Under the pieces are notes generated by a model, which saw nothing but the letters and a program-made list of their open reading frames with translations, made no database searches and was not told the origin of the DNA. A DNA stretch of 64,000 bases from Proteus mirabilis ATCC 29906 (GTDB lineage Bacteria; Pseudomonadota; Gammaproteobacteria; Enterobacterales; Enterobacteriaceae), in contig NZ_GG668578.1 in the NCBI RefSeq assembly GCF_000160755.1, forward strand, positions 31,767 to 95,766, in the 5' to 3' direction. Positions 10,297 through 21,553 of the stretch are shown here, in pieces (within the stretch, counting starts at the first letter, position 1; every line of letters begins with the position of its first letter). The translations under genes were made by a program, and so were the position numbers.

Positions 10297-10492
10297 AATA
10301 ACCATTAACTACAATTTTTATTCCCTGATCTATACCTATTTTAAGTGATATTAGTGATTATTATTTTAATTAAGTACGTTTGTTTATAGAAATGTCACAC
10401 AGTAATGATAGATTACTTTTAACTTATTCTGCTCTTTTTATTTTTATCGTAATTATTTGAAAATCAAATATAAAACAAGGAAATAGAGTTAT

Positions 10493-11365
10493 ATGATCAA
10501 AATATTTATTGCAATTTCATTCCTCTTTTACTCAGTATTTGTTATGGCTTCTCCTAAAATTATTGCACACAGAGGTGGCACAGCGGATGCACCTGAAAAT
10601 ACCGAAATTGCTATCAAAACAGCACTAAGCAATCAAGCTGATGCAATTTGGATAACCGTTCAACTGTCTAAAGATAATGTCCCTGTTCTTTATCGTCCAA
10701 GTGATCTAAAAAGCCTCACTAATGGGCAAGGGGCAATTTCAACCTTTACTGCCAAAGAATTGGCGCAATGGGATGCAGGATATAAATATGGGGAAGCACA
10801 ACAATTTCCATATCGCAATAAAGGGGTTACTATCCCGACATTGGAGTATATTCTGACTCAATTTCCTAAAACACAATTCTATATTGACTTAAAATCACCT
10901 GATGCCGATCCCGTTATACAAGGCAAAGCATTAGCTTCGGTATTAAGCAAACATAATGCGTTAGAGAGAACGCGTGTTTATTCTACCAATAGTGCTTTTT
11001 TAGATGCGTTACCTGATAACGTACAACGCTTTGAAAGTCGTGATGTTACCCGCGATATCTTAGCCAATATTACTATGGGGCATATCTGTTTACTGCCAGA
11101 AAATCTTGATATCACACGTTGGTATGGCCTTGAACTGCACAGAAAAGTTGAGGTGGTTGAAAAATATACCTTAGGTGAAGCTCGTTCAGCGGCTGTATTA
11201 AGTTGGGACAAAGATGCGATGTCTTGTTTTCGTGCGGGGGGTAATGCGCATATCGTTTTATTCGGTATCAATACTGAGAAAGATTATTTGCAAGCAGTAG
11301 AATTAGGTGCTGATGCAGTTATGGTTGATTCTCCAGCTAAAATAAAAGCATTCAGAAAAGAGTAA
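10493..11365 (+). CDS. Secreted glycerophosphodiester phosphodiesterase-family protein
   Basis: Predicted periplasmic enzyme that hydrolyses glycerophosphodiesters to glycerol-3-phosphate and an alcohol. Residues 1-19 form a signal peptide ending in VMA. The GDPD motif IAHRGGTADAPENTE follows at once, with the catalytic histidine and glutamate, and FYIDLKSP supplies the second metal-ligand region. At 290 residues it is shorter than GlpQ (about 358) and longer than UgpQ (about 247). It replaces the usual initial D/E pair of the family with AIWITVQLSKDNVPVLYR, where many members have E-x-D, so activity is likely but not certain. No glpT neighbour is present. Confidence 0.85.
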   Translation: MIKIFIAISFLFYSVFVMASPKIIAHRGGTADAPENTEIAIKTALSNQADAIWITVQLSKDNVPVLYRPSDLKSLTNGQGAISTFTAKELAQWDAGYKYGEAQQFPYRNKGVTIPTLEYILTQFPKTQFYIDLKSPDADPVIQGKALASVLSKHNALERTRVYSTNSAFLDALPDNVQRFESRDVTRDILANITMGHICLLPENLDITRWYGLELHRKVEVVEKYTLGEARSAAVLSWDKDAMSCFRAGGNAHIVLFGINTEKDYLQAVELGADAVMVDSPAKIKAFRKE

Positions 11366-11458
11366 ACATCGTTGCGACATTGGCGCTTTTTTACCTTAAT
11401 ACATTTCTCTTCTACACTTAATAGTGTCAATAAACAGAAATAAGTTAGGTGGAATAAG

Positions 11459-11671
11459 ATGTTAAATAATAAAGCTTCTGGTGACTGGAATTTATTTAAA
11501 GGAAAAGTGAAAGAAAAATGGGGAAAACTCACCCATGATGAACTGGATATTATTGAAGGAACCAGAGAGCAACTGATAGGGAAACTCCAAGAGCATTATG
11601 GCTATTCTTATGATGAGGCAAAAAAAGAAGTATTAGAGTGGGAAGGCAGTAACCCTTATCCTTGGAAGTAG
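11459..11671 (+). CDS. CsbD-like stress protein (YjbJ family)
   Basis: Small hydrophilic protein of 70 residues with the CsbD/YjbJ pattern: NKASGDWNLFKGKVKEKWGKLT followed by a helical acidic segment ending in YPWK. Family members are abundant in stationary phase and under general stress; their molecular role is not known. The start is preceded by TTAGGTGG, a good ribosome binding site. It is a single gene between the phosphodiesterase and the nqr cluster with a strong terminator. Confidence 0.88.
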   Translation: MLNNKASGDWNLFKGKVKEKWGKLTHDELDIIEGTREQLIGKLQEHYGYSYDEAKKEVLEWEGSNPYPWK

Positions 11672-11734
11672 CAGCGACTTAATCACAGTATTAAAAAGCT
11701 TAATATCCTTATCTGAAAGCGATTTTTCTAAACA

Positions 11735-11772
11735 AAAAAGAGTGGCGTATAAAATATACGTCACTCTTTTAT
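11735..11772. terminator. Bidirectional terminator
   Basis: AAAAGAGTG...CACTCTTTT with an inner GCGTAT/ATACG(T)C pairing and T runs on both strands. It lies between the CsbD-like gene and the convergent nqrM. Confidence 0.8.
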
Positions 11773-11827
11773 TTTAGCTATTACTTGATAAATCTATCGT
11801 TAGCAAAAAAATGCATCGATAACCAAA

Positions 11828-12055
11828 CTATAAGATGCGGTTTTTTTGCAATAGCTCTTGGCGAGCAGCTTCTTTCGCCATTCTTTTTTTACGAGCATCA
11901 CAAGGTTCAGGACAATCACACTCTTTCTCAATACCAATAGAGCCTAAACCACCACAACTGCCCTGAATACTTTTACGTTTAACAATATATCCTAAAGCCA
12001 TTCCAAAGAATGCCAGTAAGAACAAGATGAAGGCAAAAAGAAATATTTTTAACAT
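11828..12055 (-). CDS. nqrM: Na+-NQR maturation protein NqrM
   Basis: Small membrane protein (75 residues) required for assembly of Na+-translocating NADH:quinone reductase, probably by delivering iron for the NqrD/NqrE metal centre. One N-terminal transmembrane helix is followed by a cysteine cluster (SCGGLGS, ECDCPEPCDARKKRM) typical of the DUF539/NqrM family. It is the last gene of the nqr-apbE cluster, 19 bases after apbE. Confidence 0.93.
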   Translation of the reverse strand: MLKIFLFAFILFLLAFFGMALGYIVKRKSIQGSCGGLGSIGIEKECDCPEPCDARKKRMAKEAARQELLQKNRIL

Positions 12056-12074
12056 AACCTTCTCTCCTTAAATT

Positions 12075-13097
12075 CTACTTTTTCAAGAATGGGGCGAATG
12101 CCTTACTATAACGCTCTTCAAACCCATTTTCAGTTTTAACTATCATAAAAACAGGAATATTTAATTTATTTGCTACCTCTAAGCCCTTTTCAGGCCCCAG
12201 AACATTTAACCCTGTTGATAAACCATCAGCACTCATACAAGTAGGTACAATTACGGTAATAGAGGCAAGGTTATGTTTGATTGGGCGACCTGTTGTAGGA
12301 TCAATCGTATGAGAAAAACGGACGCCATCTTCTTCAAAATAGTTACGATAATCCCCCGATGTCGCAATCGAATTATCACCCGGTTCAATAATTAATTGTA
12401 CACTCTGTGTGGTGCCATCATTAGCAGGTTTTTCAATCGCAATGCGCCAAGGTTTATCATTACCATTAACACCTTGTGTTCTCACCTCACCACCAATATC
12501 AACCATATAGTTGGTAATATTTTGAGAAATCAAATATTCGGCAACAGCATCAACACCGTAACCTTTAGCAATAGAAGAGAGATCAACATAAAGCTCAGGT
12601 ATTTTTTTAATTAATGTATTACCTTCCACTGCAAGGTAATCAATTCCCGTCCATTTTTTACGTTTAGCTAGTTCATCGGCTGAAGGTTGATGAGTAAAAC
12701 GTCCTTCAGGGCCAAACCCCCATAAATTGACTAAAGGCCCAACAGTAACATCTAAAGCCCCATCCGTAATTTTATTAATACGAATCGCTTCACTAACGAC
12801 TTTAGCAGTAGCGGGTGAAACTGGGAATGGCGTATTAATTTCACGACTTTGATTGAAACGACTTAATTCAGATTGAGGACGATACGTTGACATTTGATCG
12901 TTCACTTCTTCAAGAATACGATCGATTTCTGTTTGTAAGACGCTTTGTGAAGGTGAATCACTACTAGGAACATATTTAATTGAATAGTAAGTTCCCATCG
13001 TTTCGCCTTCTAACACCTGCTGTTTTTCACCACAGGCTGATAAGAAAACCAGTGCACATAGCATCAAGATCCCATGCATCATCTTTCTTTTTAACAT
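12075..13097 (-). CDS. apbE: FAD:protein FMN transferase, lipoprotein
   Basis: Transfers FMN from FAD to a threonine of target proteins; here the targets are surely NqrB and NqrC. The signal peptide ends in a lipobox (FLSAC, Cys near residue 22), so it is a periplasm-facing lipoprotein. Family motifs GETMGTYYSIKY, YVDLSSIAKGYGVDA, and DIGGEVRTQG are visible, as is the H-T-I-D-P-T-T-G-R-P motif. It follows nqrF by 85 bases and precedes nqrM. Confidence 0.96.
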   Translation of the reverse strand: MLKRKMMHGILMLCALVFLSACGEKQQVLEGETMGTYYSIKYVPSSDSPSQSVLQTEIDRILEEVNDQMSTYRPQSELSRFNQSREINTPFPVSPATAKVVSEAIRINKITDGALDVTVGPLVNLWGFGPEGRFTHQPSADELAKRKKWTGIDYLAVEGNTLIKKIPELYVDLSSIAKGYGVDAVAEYLISQNITNYMVDIGGEVRTQGVNGNDKPWRIAIEKPANDGTTQSVQLIIEPGDNSIATSGDYRNYFEEDGVRFSHTIDPTTGRPIKHNLASITVIVPTCMSADGLSTGLNVLGPEKGLEVANKLNIPVFMIVKTENGFEERYSKAFAPFLKK

Positions 13098-13182
13098 ATA
13101 TCTCTCTTCTGATCATGAGCGCCCACATTAGTGGGCGCTTGTCATTTCATACTGTTATGCTTTATCTACTTTATGAGAAAAA

Positions 13183-14409
13183 TCAACCACCAAAGTCATC
13201 CAGCATAATATTTTCATCTTCTACGCCTAAATCTTTAAGCATTTTGATCACCGCAGCATTCATCACTGGTGGTCCACACATATAGAATTCACAATCTTCT
13301 GGTGCTGGATGATCTTTGAGGTAGTTTTCATAGAGCACATTGTGAATAAAGCCGGTGTAACCCGTCCAATTATCTTCCGGTAATGCATCTGACAACGCAA
13401 CATGCCAAGTAAAGTTTTCATTCTCTTTAGCCAGCATATCAAAATCTTCTGTATAGAACATTTCACGCACAGAACGAGCACCATACCAGAAGCTAATTTT
13501 ACGTTTAGAATGTAAGCGTTTTAGCTGATCAAAAATATGTGAACGCATCGGTGCCATACCAGCACCACCACCAATGAAGATCATTTCCGCATCAGTTTCT
13601 TTTGCGAAGAATTCACCAAATGGTCCTGAAATTGTCACTTTATCACCCGGTTTTAATGACCAGATATAAGATGACATAATTCCCGGTGGCACATCAGGAT
13701 TACGTGGTGGCGGTGTCGCAATACGCACGTTTAACATGATAATGCCATGCTCTTCAGGGTAGTTCGCCATGGAGTATGCACGCACTGTGGTCTCTTTAAC
13801 TTCAGAAACATAGCGGAATAAATTAAATTTATCCCAATCTTCACGATACTCTTCAGGAACATCAAAATCTTCATAGCGCACTGTGTGAGGAGGACATTCA
13901 ATCTGAATAAAGCCCCCAGCACGGAAAGGTACCACTTCACCTTCAGGAATTTTTAATACCAACTCTTTAATAAACGTGGCTTTGTTATCATTTGAGATAA
14001 CTTCACATTCCCATTTTTTAATCCCGAAGATCTCTTCGGGTAGCTCTAATTTCAGATTATTTTTAACGTTAACCTGACAAGCTAAACGGCAACCTTCTTT
14101 AGCTTCACGCTTATTAATATGAGAAAGCTCAGTAGGAAGAATATCTCCACCACCTTCAAGTACTTTTACGCGGCATTGACCACAAGAGCCACCACCACCA
14201 CATGCAGATGAGATAAAAATACCTTCGTTTGATAATACATTGAGTAATTTATCACCGGCTGGCGCATGGAAACTTTTTTCAGGATCTCCATTCACCTCAA
14301 CTTCAATATCCCCTGTATTGACTAACTTTGATTTTGCAAACAAAATCAATGCAGTTAGCACCAATACAATCAGGGTAAACATCGCAACACCTAGAATAAT
14401 TATATCCAT
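13183..14409 (-). CDS. nqrF: Na+-translocating NADH:quinone reductase subunit F
   Basis: NADH-oxidising subunit and electron entry point of Na+-NQR. It has an N-terminal membrane anchor (residues 1-25), a ferredoxin domain with cysteines [14 protein letters not shown] (C-x5-C-x2-C) plus a distal cysteine in GCRLACQV, an FAD domain with [11 protein letters not shown], and an NADH domain with [12 protein letters not shown] and CGPPVMNAA. The length (408) matches Vibrio NqrF. It follows nqrE by 16 bases. Confidence 0.98.
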   Translation of the reverse strand: MDIIILGVAMFTLIVLVLTALILFAKSKLVNTGDIEVEVNGDPEKSFHAPAGDKLLNVLSNEGIFISSACGGGGSCGQCRVKVLEGGGDILPTELSHINKREAKEGCRLACQVNVKNNLKLELPEEIFGIKKWECEVISNDNKATFIKELVLKIPEGEVVPFRAGGFIQIECPPHTVRYEDFDVPEEYREDWDKFNLFRYVSEVKETTVRAYSMANYPEEHGIIMLNVRIATPPPRNPDVPPGIMSSYIWSLKPGDKVTISGPFGEFFAKETDAEMIFIGGGAGMAPMRSHIFDQLKRLHSKRKISFWYGARSVREMFYTEDFDMLAKENENFTWHVALSDALPEDNWTGYTGFIHNVLYENYLKDHPAPEDCEFYMCGPPVMNAAVIKMLKDLGVEDENIMLDDFGG

Positions 14410-14425
14410 GAGTTCTTCTCACCCT

Positions 14426-15022
14426 TTATAGCTGAACACCAGAGAAGGACATGAAACCTAATGCCATCAACCCTGTGGTGACAAAAGTAACTCCTAATCC
14501 CTTCATACCTGACGGTACATCCGCGTATTTCATTTTTTCGCGAATAGAAGCCAGTAATACGATAGCTAACATCCAGCCAATTCCAGAGCCGAAACCATAT
14601 ACAATAGATTCACTAAAGTTATAGTCACGTTGTGCCATAAAGGACACACCACCAAAAATAGCGCAGTTAACAGTGATCAGTGGCAAGAAGATCCCCAATG
14701 CGTTATATAGCGAAGGGAAGTAGCGATCTAAAATCATCTCGAGGATCTGTACCAGAGCCGCAATCACACCAATGAAAGTGATAAAGTTTAAGAAACTTAA
14801 ATCAACACCTTCCATTAATGCATTTGCGCGTAGTACATAGTTGTAAACCAAGTTATTCAAAGGTACAGAAAGCCCCAGAACAACGGTTACCGCAATACCT
14901 AATCCAAATGCTGTTTTTACATTTTTAGATACCGCAAGGAAAGTACACATCCCTAAGAAGAACGCCAGTGCCATATTTTCAATAAAAACAGCACGAACAA
15001 ATAAGCTTATATAATGTTCCAT
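14426..15022 (-). CDS. nqrE: Na+-translocating NADH:quinone reductase subunit E
   Basis: Integral membrane subunit with six predicted helices, homologous to RnfA. With NqrD it forms an inverted pair that holds an intramembrane iron centre; the conserved cysteine segments [12 protein letters not shown] and TVNCAIFGG are present. Its 198 residues match the family. It is five bases downstream of nqrD. Confidence 0.98.
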   Translation of the reverse strand: MEHYISLFVRAVFIENMALAFFLGMCTFLAVSKNVKTAFGLGIAVTVVLGLSVPLNNLVYNYVLRANALMEGVDLSFLNFITFIGVIAALVQILEMILDRYFPSLYNALGIFLPLITVNCAIFGGVSFMAQRDYNFSESIVYGFGSGIGWMLAIVLLASIREKMKYADVPSGMKGLGVTFVTTGLMALGFMSFSGVQL

Positions 15023-15027
15023 GGCAA

Positions 15028-15657
15028 TTAGTCCTCTTCAACCTGTGCAGGTTTTAATGTACGTAATCCCCAAATTAGCAAGCCAATAATAAAGAAAGCA
15101 CTTGGCGCTAATAGGAATAAGCCATTAGGTTGATACCAACCGCCGTTTTGGATAGATTCCATCACCGTAATGCCAAATAATTTACCTGAACCAAATAGCT
15201 CACGTAAAAATCCAACAAGGATCAAGATAACCCCATATCCTAGGCCATTACCGATACCATCCATAAAGCTTTCGATAGGTGGTGACTTCATCGCATAGGC
15301 TTCAGCGCGTCCCATCACGATACAGTTAGTAATGATAAGACCAACGAAAACAGAAAGCTGTTTAGATATTTCATAAGCGTACGCTTGTAAAACTTGGTCT
15401 ACCACAATTACTAATGAAGCAATGATCGCCATTTGCACAATAATACGTACACTGCTGGGGATATAGTTGCGGATCAGTGAAATAAAGAAGTTTGAGAATG
15501 CCGTCACTAATGTTACCGCAATGGTCATTACTAATGCCGTCTCAAGCTTGGTTGTTACTGCTAATGCAGAACAGACCCCTAATACCTGTAAGGCAATCGG
15601 GTTATTATCTAACAACGGCCCGAGTAAAACGCGTTTGATCTCTTTTGTATCAGCCAT
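15028..15657 (-). CDS. nqrD: Na+-translocating NADH:quinone reductase subunit D
   Basis: Membrane subunit related to RnfE with conserved segments [16 protein letters not shown] and [15 protein letters not shown], each with a cysteine near the NqrD/E metal site. The frame is open five codons further up, but the ATG at 15657 (MADTKEIKR) has AAGGAGAG upstream and gives the usual 209 residues. It overlaps the end of nqrC by eight bases, so the two are probably translationally coupled. Confidence 0.97.
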   Translation of the reverse strand: MADTKEIKRVLLGPLLDNNPIALQVLGVCSALAVTTKLETALVMTIAVTLVTAFSNFFISLIRNYIPSSVRIIVQMAIIASLVIVVDQVLQAYAYEISKQLSVFVGLIITNCIVMGRAEAYAMKSPPIESFMDGIGNGLGYGVILILVGFLRELFGSGKLFGITVMESIQNGGWYQPNGLFLLAPSAFFIIGLLIWGLRTLKPAQVEED

Positions 15658-16435
15658 TGATCTCTCCTTCACGAACTTTTTTCAGGAATGGGCCGAAACC
15701 TTTATCACCTAACCAAAAATCGAACATATGTTGAACGCCGTTAGAGGTTAAGGTTGCACCTGAAAGGCCATCAATACCATAAGGACTATCTGATGCCCCG
15801 CCACGTACGATTTTAATAGCAGGCACACCTTCTTCATTCAGTAAGCGTTTACCTTTCCACTGTGCCTTCCATTGCGGATTATCAACTTCTCCACCTAGCC
15901 CCGGCGTTTCACCATGAGAATAATAGGTAATCCCCTTCGCTGTTACACCATCAATATCTACCGCAACAAAGGCATACATGACCGACCATAGGCCTGAACC
16001 ATAGACGGGCAGTACCACTTCTTGGGTTTTACCTTGATCATCAAGAACAAAGTAAACTTCTGCGGTATTGGCACGACGACGAATTTTTGCAATATCTTCT
16101 TCAGGTGATAGTGCGATAGAGGTTTCATCGCTACGTAGTTCGCTATTTAAATCAAAGTCGCCTTTACTGTCTGTCAATTCGCCAGTTTTGAAGTTTACAA
16201 TCTTAGCTTTAATGCGTGTATCGTAAACTTTGAGTACTTCACTGGCGCTCATCTTAGGCACCAATAAACCAGCAACATCTAGAATATTACGTTGTTTATC
16301 CAGTAGCTTTTGCTCTTCTTGCTTAGATTTAAGTCCAACAGCAGAGCCAGCCACTACCACGGAACAAACAAGACATAGAATAAATACAACGAGGAACGTT
16401 CTTCCGACGCTATCTTTGTTTTTTTCTTTAGCCAC
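15650..16435 (-). CDS. nqrC: Na+-translocating NADH:quinone reductase subunit C
   Basis: Subunit with one N-terminal transmembrane helix and a periplasmic FMN-binding domain. The flavinylation motif is in [13 protein letters not shown], where ApbE attaches FMN to the threonine. I start it at the GTG at 16435 ([12 protein letters not shown]), which has GCGGAG upstream and yields 261 residues, the family length; the longer open frame lies inside nqrB. It overlaps the nqrB stop by eight bases. Confidence 0.95.
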   Translation of the reverse strand: MAKEKNKDSVGRTFLVVFILCLVCSVVVAGSAVGLKSKQEEQKLLDKQRNILDVAGLLVPKMSASEVLKVYDTRIKAKIVNFKTGELTDSKGDFDLNSELRSDETSIALSPEEDIAKIRRRANTAEVYFVLDDQGKTQEVVLPVYGSGLWSVMYAFVAVDIDGVTAKGITYYSHGETPGLGGEVDNPQWKAQWKGKRLLNEEGVPAIKIVRGGASDSPYGIDGLSGATLTSNGVQHMFDFWLGDKGFGPFLKKVREGEING

Positions 16436-17666
16436 GAGCTTTTCTCCGCTTAATATTCGCCTGAACAACCACATAGTCAAACAGCGGTGCAAATAAGTTG
16501 GCGAATAAGATTGCTAGCATCATTCCTTCTGGGTAAGCCGGATTGACGACACGGATTAGCACAGCCATTACGCCAATTAAAATACCGTAAGCCCATTTGC
16601 CTTTATCAGTGAATGAAGCTGATACCGGATCGGTTGCCATAAACATCATACCAAATGCAAAGCCACCTAATACGAGGTGCCAGTGCCAAGGCATTGAGAA
16701 TAATGGATTAGAGTCAGAACCAATCAAGTTAAACAGATATGACATTGCAATCATACCCACCATCACACCGGCAACAATGCGCCATGATGCGATACGAGCA
16801 AATAAAATGATTGCGCCGCCAATTAGGATCATCAGTGTTGAGACTTCACCAATAGAACCAGGGATATTTCCAAGGAATGCATCCATCCAAGAAATAGGCT
16901 GCTGAGTGACATTATTTAACAATGCACTTTGACCAGAAACAGACCATTGAGAGAGAGGGGTTGCACCAGAGAAACCATCAGCGGCAGTCCAAACAAGATC
17001 ACCTGAAATTTGTGCCGGATAAGCAAAGAAGAGGAAAGCACGCCCTGCTAATGCGGGGTTTAAGAAGTTACGTCCTGTTCCACCAAAAATCTCTTTTGCA
17101 ATTACGACACCAAAGGTGATACCTAAAGCAGCCTGCCATAATGGTAATGTGGGCGGCACAATTAACGCAAACAGAATAGAAGTAACAAAGAAACCTTCGT
17201 TAATTTCATGTCCGCGAATAAGGGAAAATAACACTTCCCAGAAACCACCTACCGCAAATACAACAAGATAGATAGGTAAAAAGTAAGTTGCCCCAAGGAG
17301 CATTTTACTTCCCCACCCAGCATCTGGTGTCAATGATGCACCTAAATACTGTGCAAGTGCATAGTGCCAATCAGAAGCAATCACTTGCTGTAACTCAGCA
17401 CCACTATACAACTGATTAAGAGCAGGGATCGCTTGTTGACCAACGTTATACATTCCCCAGAACATCGCTGGGAAAACAGATAACCAAACAAGGATCATCA
17501 TACGTTTTAGATCGATGGTATCGCGTACATGCGAACCATTACGTGTCACCGTACCCGGCGTATAAAAAACCGTTGTGACCGCTTCATAGAGTACATACCA
17601 CTTGGCGTATTTACCACCGGGCTCAAAATGGTGCTCTACTTTTTCAAATAAATTTTTCAACCCCAT
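16428..17666 (-). CDS. nqrB: Na+-translocating NADH:quinone reductase subunit B
   Basis: Large membrane subunit (412 residues, about ten helices) that binds covalent FMN and riboflavin and forms part of the Na+ and quinone path. The FMN attachment site is the threonine in [25 protein letters not shown] and [20 protein letters not shown] are the family's most conserved stretches. It follows nqrA by three bases. Confidence 0.98.
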   Translation of the reverse strand: MGLKNLFEKVEHHFEPGGKYAKWYVLYEAVTTVFYTPGTVTRNGSHVRDTIDLKRMMILVWLSVFPAMFWGMYNVGQQAIPALNQLYSGAELQQVIASDWHYALAQYLGASLTPDAGWGSKMLLGATYFLPIYLVVFAVGGFWEVLFSLIRGHEINEGFFVTSILFALIVPPTLPLWQAALGITFGVVIAKEIFGGTGRNFLNPALAGRAFLFFAYPAQISGDLVWTAADGFSGATPLSQWSVSGQSALLNNVTQQPISWMDAFLGNIPGSIGEVSTLMILIGGAIILFARIASWRIVAGVMVGMIAMSYLFNLIGSDSNPLFSMPWHWHLVLGGFAFGMMFMATDPVSASFTDKGKWAYGILIGVMAVLIRVVNPAYPEGMMLAILFANLFAPLFDYVVVQANIKRRKARG

Positions 17667-17669
17667 GAG

Positions 17670-19010
17670 TTACCCTTCCTGCTCAATTTTGGTCAATACT
17701 TGGCGCAGTGCTGGGCCATACTCATATTTGCTTGGACAAACATAAGTACATAGTCCCAAATCTTCTTCGTCCAATTCCAAACAACCTAATGCTTGAGCAC
17801 TGTCAGTATCACCGACAATCAAATCACGTAACAAATGTGTTGCCATAATGTCTAATGGCATAACACGCTCATAGTTACCAATTGGCACCATTGAACGTTC
17901 ACCACCATTCATTGTGGTTGTAAATGCAAAACGTTTGTTCTTTAAGAAGTGACCAATTGTGGTACGTGTAATGGAGAATTTATTAGTACCTGGATAACCC
18001 CAACCAAATAACTCTTTTTCACGACCTTCGCGTAATACAGAGACTTGGTTATGAAAACGGCCTAAATAGTGATGCGCTTCGTCCGATTTCCAACCCCATA
18101 AAATAGAGCCAGAAATAATACGATTATCACCATCGACTAATTGATCTTTCGTTAATTCATAAAGATCAGCACCTAAACAGGTACGTAATAATCGAGGGGC
18201 TTTAACTTGAGGTCCCGCTAATGCAACAACACGCTCGGTATATAAAGAGCCGGTAGTAAAGAGATACCCCATCGCAATAACATCTTGGTAGTTAAGATGC
18301 CATACCATTTTTTTCGCGCTGACTGGCTCTAAAAAATGGATATGAGTACCCACTAATCCCGCAGGATGAGGGCCAACAAATTGGTTATAGCTAATTTGTC
18401 CATCATTGAGTTTAGCCGGTGCTTTTTCACCATGACAAACATGCACCTTACCCTCTGTTAATTTACTTAAAACAATCAGACCATCGTTAAAAGCCTGCTC
18501 GTTTTGTTCAATGATCACAGTAGGATCTGCCGCTAATGGATTAGTATCCATCGCAGTGACAAAAATTGCCACTGGCGTGGTTCCTAATTTAGGGGAACGA
18601 CTGTATGGACGTGTTCTTAACGCTGTCCATAAACCTGAATTTACTAGGTTTGTTTCTACCTGTTCACGGGTCAATTCTGAAAGTGATGAGCTATCATAAC
18701 TGTCGAAAGTGACTTCTTCATCGCCGTCAACTTCAATAACAACGGATTGAAGTACACGGCGCTCACCGCGGTTAATGGCAACAACTTTACCACACGCAGG
18801 GCTTGTGAATATTACACCGGGGTTCTTTTTATCTTCAAAAAGAACCTGCCCTTTTTTAACATGCTCACCTTCCGAAACCATCATAGAAGGACGCATTCCG
18901 ACATATTCTTCACCTAGCAAAGCTACGTGTCGAATCGCGGGTCCGTCTTCTATCACTTGGGCAGGCGCTCCTGCAATTGGGAGGTCGAGTCCTTTTTTAA
19001 TTTTAATCAT
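17670..19010 (-). CDS. nqrA: Na+-translocating NADH:quinone reductase subunit A
   Basis: Cytoplasmic subunit of Na+-NQR at the head of the operon, related to RnfC but without its iron-sulfur clusters. Visible segments include [33 protein letters not shown] and [11 protein letters not shown] near the end. At 446 residues it is full length. The ribosome binding site is poor (the bases before the start read AAATCTT). The promoter must lie in the 415-base gap shared with yafK. Confidence 0.98.
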   Translation of the reverse strand: MIKIKKGLDLPIAGAPAQVIEDGPAIRHVALLGEEYVGMRPSMMVSEGEHVKKGQVLFEDKKNPGVIFTSPACGKVVAINRGERRVLQSVVIEVDGDEEVTFDSYDSSSLSELTREQVETNLVNSGLWTALRTRPYSRSPKLGTTPVAIFVTAMDTNPLAADPTVIIEQNEQAFNDGLIVLSKLTEGKVHVCHGEKAPAKLNDGQISYNQFVGPHPAGLVGTHIHFLEPVSAKKMVWHLNYQDVIAMGYLFTTGSLYTERVVALAGPQVKAPRLLRTCLGADLYELTKDQLVDGDNRIISGSILWGWKSDEAHHYLGRFHNQVSVLREGREKELFGWGYPGTNKFSITRTTIGHFLKNKRFAFTTTMNGGERSMVPIGNYERVMPLDIMATHLLRDLIVGDTDSAQALGCLELDEEDLGLCTYVCPSKYEYGPALRQVLTKIEQEG

Positions 19011-19425
19011 AAGATTTGCACAAGTTTATCAGTTAAACCCTAAGCTACAAATTCACCCCGAAAATGTAGCGACTCTGTAATAAAAACACCTTAAGGTAGT
19101 TTGATACCCTAAGTTATTTATCTCCGATAATTGTTACTATTTTCTCTTATTCTGCCGATCTGAATTTTATCATCTCAGTTTCAGCCTGTCTGACTATTCG
19201 AGTGATTTAGCTCAAGCAAATGGGAATATTATTTTGACTGAAACGTTAACAATTCGCATAAACCGAATTAAAATATCACATTTCTCGACCAACGATTAAG
19301 TTTTATACAGAATATTTTGTAATAGAAAAGAAACCATAGTAGATTTAAATTTACAAATTGATTGCTTCATTGCAATCTACAATCTAGTTTATCAACAAAT
19401 TTTAAGCCTTTTTTTTGATAAAACC
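19011..19425. other. Divergent nqrA/yafK intergenic region
   Basis: About 415 AT-rich bases without a gene. It must hold the nqr operon promoter. A weak CRP-like half-palindrome, AGTGATTTAGCTCAA, is near 19200, too poor to call. I see no other structure. Confidence 0.4.
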
Positions 19426-20178
19426 ATGACCAGTCACGCAAAACAATTAATCATATTTTTAACAATAATATTAACCTCATTATTTGTTAATGCTGAAAAT
19501 AGTTCAAAATTTCTTATCAAACCTGTTAAAAAAAGTACAGGGGAGCCCATCTATATTCAAATATTTAAAGAAGAAAACTTACTAGAACTGTATATAGAAA
19601 AACAGGATGGACAATTAGAGAAAATACGTACTTATCCCATTTGTAGCTATTCGGGAGGATTAGGTCCGAAGAAATATCAAGGTGATTTAAAAAGTCCCGA
19701 AGGCTTTTATCAAGTTAATCAAACTCAGCTTAACCCAAATAGTCGGTTTTATCGAGCAATTAACCTAGGATTTCCTAATCAATACGATCAAGAGCAAGGT
19801 TATACCGGTGATTTTTTGATGATCCACGGTGCTTGTAAATCAGTGGGTTGCTATGCAATGACCGATACTGTGATGGATGAAATCTACCAATATGCCGAAC
19901 TTGCGCTGAAAAATGGCCAACAGAACATTAATATTCATATTTTCCCTTTTAAAATGACAGCCGAAAATATGAAAAAATTCCAATACTCTGCCAATATGGA
20001 TTTTTGGCAACAGTTAGCACCTGCTTACCAATATGTGGAAGAATACCAAAAAATCCCAGTAATTAGTGTAAAAAACGGTCGCTATTTGGTGAATAATCGT
20101 GAGGCTATTTCCACATTAAATTTAGCTAAAAGTATCGATAGTAAATGGTTACAAAATTCGCAACCCACGATCAAATAA
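19426..20178 (+). CDS. yafK: L,D-transpeptidase-fold murein protein YafK/DpaA
   Basis: Periplasmic YkuD-domain protein. The E. coli relative (YafK, renamed DpaA/LdtF) detaches Braun lipoprotein from peptidoglycan. A signal peptide covers residues 1-23. The catalytic YkuD motif is FLMIHGACKSVGCYAM, with the active-site cysteine in SVGC. The C-terminal 70 residues are outside the domain. The start ATG at 19426 lacks a clear ribosome binding site. Its last 30 bases overlap the convergent yafJ, so the two mRNAs are complementary at their ends. Confidence 0.9.
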   Translation: MTSHAKQLIIFLTIILTSLFVNAENSSKFLIKPVKKSTGEPIYIQIFKEENLLELYIEKQDGQLEKIRTYPICSYSGGLGPKKYQGDLKSPEGFYQVNQTQLNPNSRFYRAINLGFPNQYDQEQGYTGDFLMIHGACKSVGCYAMTDTVMDEIYQYAELALKNGQQNINIHIFPFKMTAENMKKFQYSANMDFWQQLAPAYQYVEEYQKIPVISVKNGRYLVNNREAISTLNLAKSIDSKWLQNSQPTIK

Positions 20179-20916
20179 AACAAACTCACCAACAGGAATT
20201 TTTTGCCAAGATTCATTACCTGTTAAGGGTAATGTCGATATTACCGACACAATATCATCCGCTTTAGTGTGTTGCTGAAAATCAATTTCAATATCTTGAT
20301 CCAGCAATTTGGCCTTACCAAAAGGAGCTTTACGGGTTATCCAGTGTAAATTAGTTGAACAATATGCCATAACAAATCGGCCATCGGATAACAACATATT
20401 AAACACACCTTTTTGCCGCAATTGATCAGCTAAAATAGCAATGAAACGAAAGACCGCCGGCCAATTAGATGGTGTTCTCTGGTAACGCTTTTCAAGCTGA
20501 TTTAATATCCAGCAAAAGGCTTTTTCACTATCAGTCTGTCCTACCGCTCTAAAACGCCCTGTATCCAGTGATTGATAACCTTTAAGTTGTCCATTATGAG
20601 CATAAGTCCAATTTTTACCCCACAGTTCACGGGTAAAAGGATGCGTATTTTCTAAACTGACATTACCTCGATTAGCTTGGCGAATATGCGCAATGACAGC
20701 ATGTGATTTAATGGGGTATTCTTGTACAAAACGAGCGACGGGTGAAACGGCACTAGCTTGTGGATCTTTAAATGTACGACATCCTAATCCTTCATAAAAG
20801 GTGATACCCCAGCCGTCTTTATGAGGGCCAGTTTTACCACCACGAGGAATGAGGCCACTTAAACTAAAATTGATATCAGTGGGTACATTTGCACTCATGC
20901 CCAACAATTCACACAT
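20149..20916 (-). CDS. yafJ: Class II glutamine amidotransferase YafJ
   Basis: Predicted N-terminal-nucleophile amidotransferase; after removal of Met1, Cys2 (MCELLGMSAN) would be the nucleophile. Domain features are GLIPRGGKTGPHKDGWGITF, AHIRQANRG and TYAHNGQL. The cellular substrate of the family is not known. At 255 residues it is standard length. It lies between yafK and gmhA, as in E. coli. Confidence 0.92.
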   Translation of the reverse strand: MCELLGMSANVPTDINFSLSGLIPRGGKTGPHKDGWGITFYEGLGCRTFKDPQASAVSPVARFVQEYPIKSHAVIAHIRQANRGNVSLENTHPFTRELWGKNWTYAHNGQLKGYQSLDTGRFRAVGQTDSEKAFCWILNQLEKRYQRTPSNWPAVFRFIAILADQLRQKGVFNMLLSDGRFVMAYCSTNLHWITRKAPFGKAKLLDQDIEIDFQQHTKADDIVSVISTLPLTGNESWQKIPVGEFVLFDRGLRIL

Positions 20917-20974
20917 CGCCCGCTCCTACTTACTCACGCTTTAATTATTCATATAAGGCAATATTACTATATCG

Positions 20975-21553
20975 TTATTTTTCCATTTCTTTTTCAATCA
21001 GCTGGATCAGAATATGAATAACTTTGATATGGATTTCTTGAATACGGTCGGCATAACCAAAATGAGGGACACGAATTTCAATATCTGCACTCCCTGCCAT
21101 TTTTCCGCCATCTTTACCTGTTAGAGTAATAACTTTCATACCTTTTTCACGAGCGGCACTAATGGCTTTAATAATATTGCCTGAATTACCGGAAGTTGAG
21201 ATCCCCAGTAATACGTCACCCTCTTTACCTACCGCTTCCACATAACGTGAAAAAACATATTCATAACCAAAGTCGTTACTCACACAAGAAATATGGCTCA
21301 CATCAGAAATTGCGATAGCAGGATAACCGGGTCTATTTTCACGATAGCGCCCCGTTAATTCTTCTGCAAAATGCATAGCATCACAGTGTGATCCCCCATT
21401 ACCACAGGATAAAACTTTGCCGCCTGCTTTAAATGAGTCTGCTAATAATACAGCTGCTTTTTGAATGGCTTCAATATTCGCATCATCTTGTAAAAAACGA
21501 GAGAGTGTATCTGCCGCTTCAGTTAATTCGCCACGAATAAGATCTTGGTACAT
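20975..21553 (-). CDS. gmhA: Sedoheptulose-7-phosphate isomerase
   Basis: Converts sedoheptulose 7-phosphate to D-glycero-D-manno-heptose 7-phosphate, the first step of heptose synthesis for the lipopolysaccharide inner core. It is a SIS-domain protein of 192 residues with [19 protein letters not shown], where histidine and glutamate bind zinc, and [14 protein letters not shown] binding the phosphate. It is divergent from fadE. Confidence 0.97.
   Translation of the reverse strand: MYQDLIRGELTEAADTLSRFLQDDANIEAIQKAAVLLADSFKAGGKVLSCGNGGSHCDAMHFAEELTGRYRENRPGYPAIAISDVSHISCVSNDFGYEYVFSRYVEAVGKEGDVLLGISTSGNSGNIIKAISAAREKGMKVITLTGKDGGKMAGSADIEIRVPHFGYADRIQEIHIKVIHILIQLIEKEMEK

Noticed and set aside
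19199..19216. CRP site upstream of the nqr operon
   Set aside because: AGTGATTTAGCTCAA keeps only one good half-site. Too weak to call.
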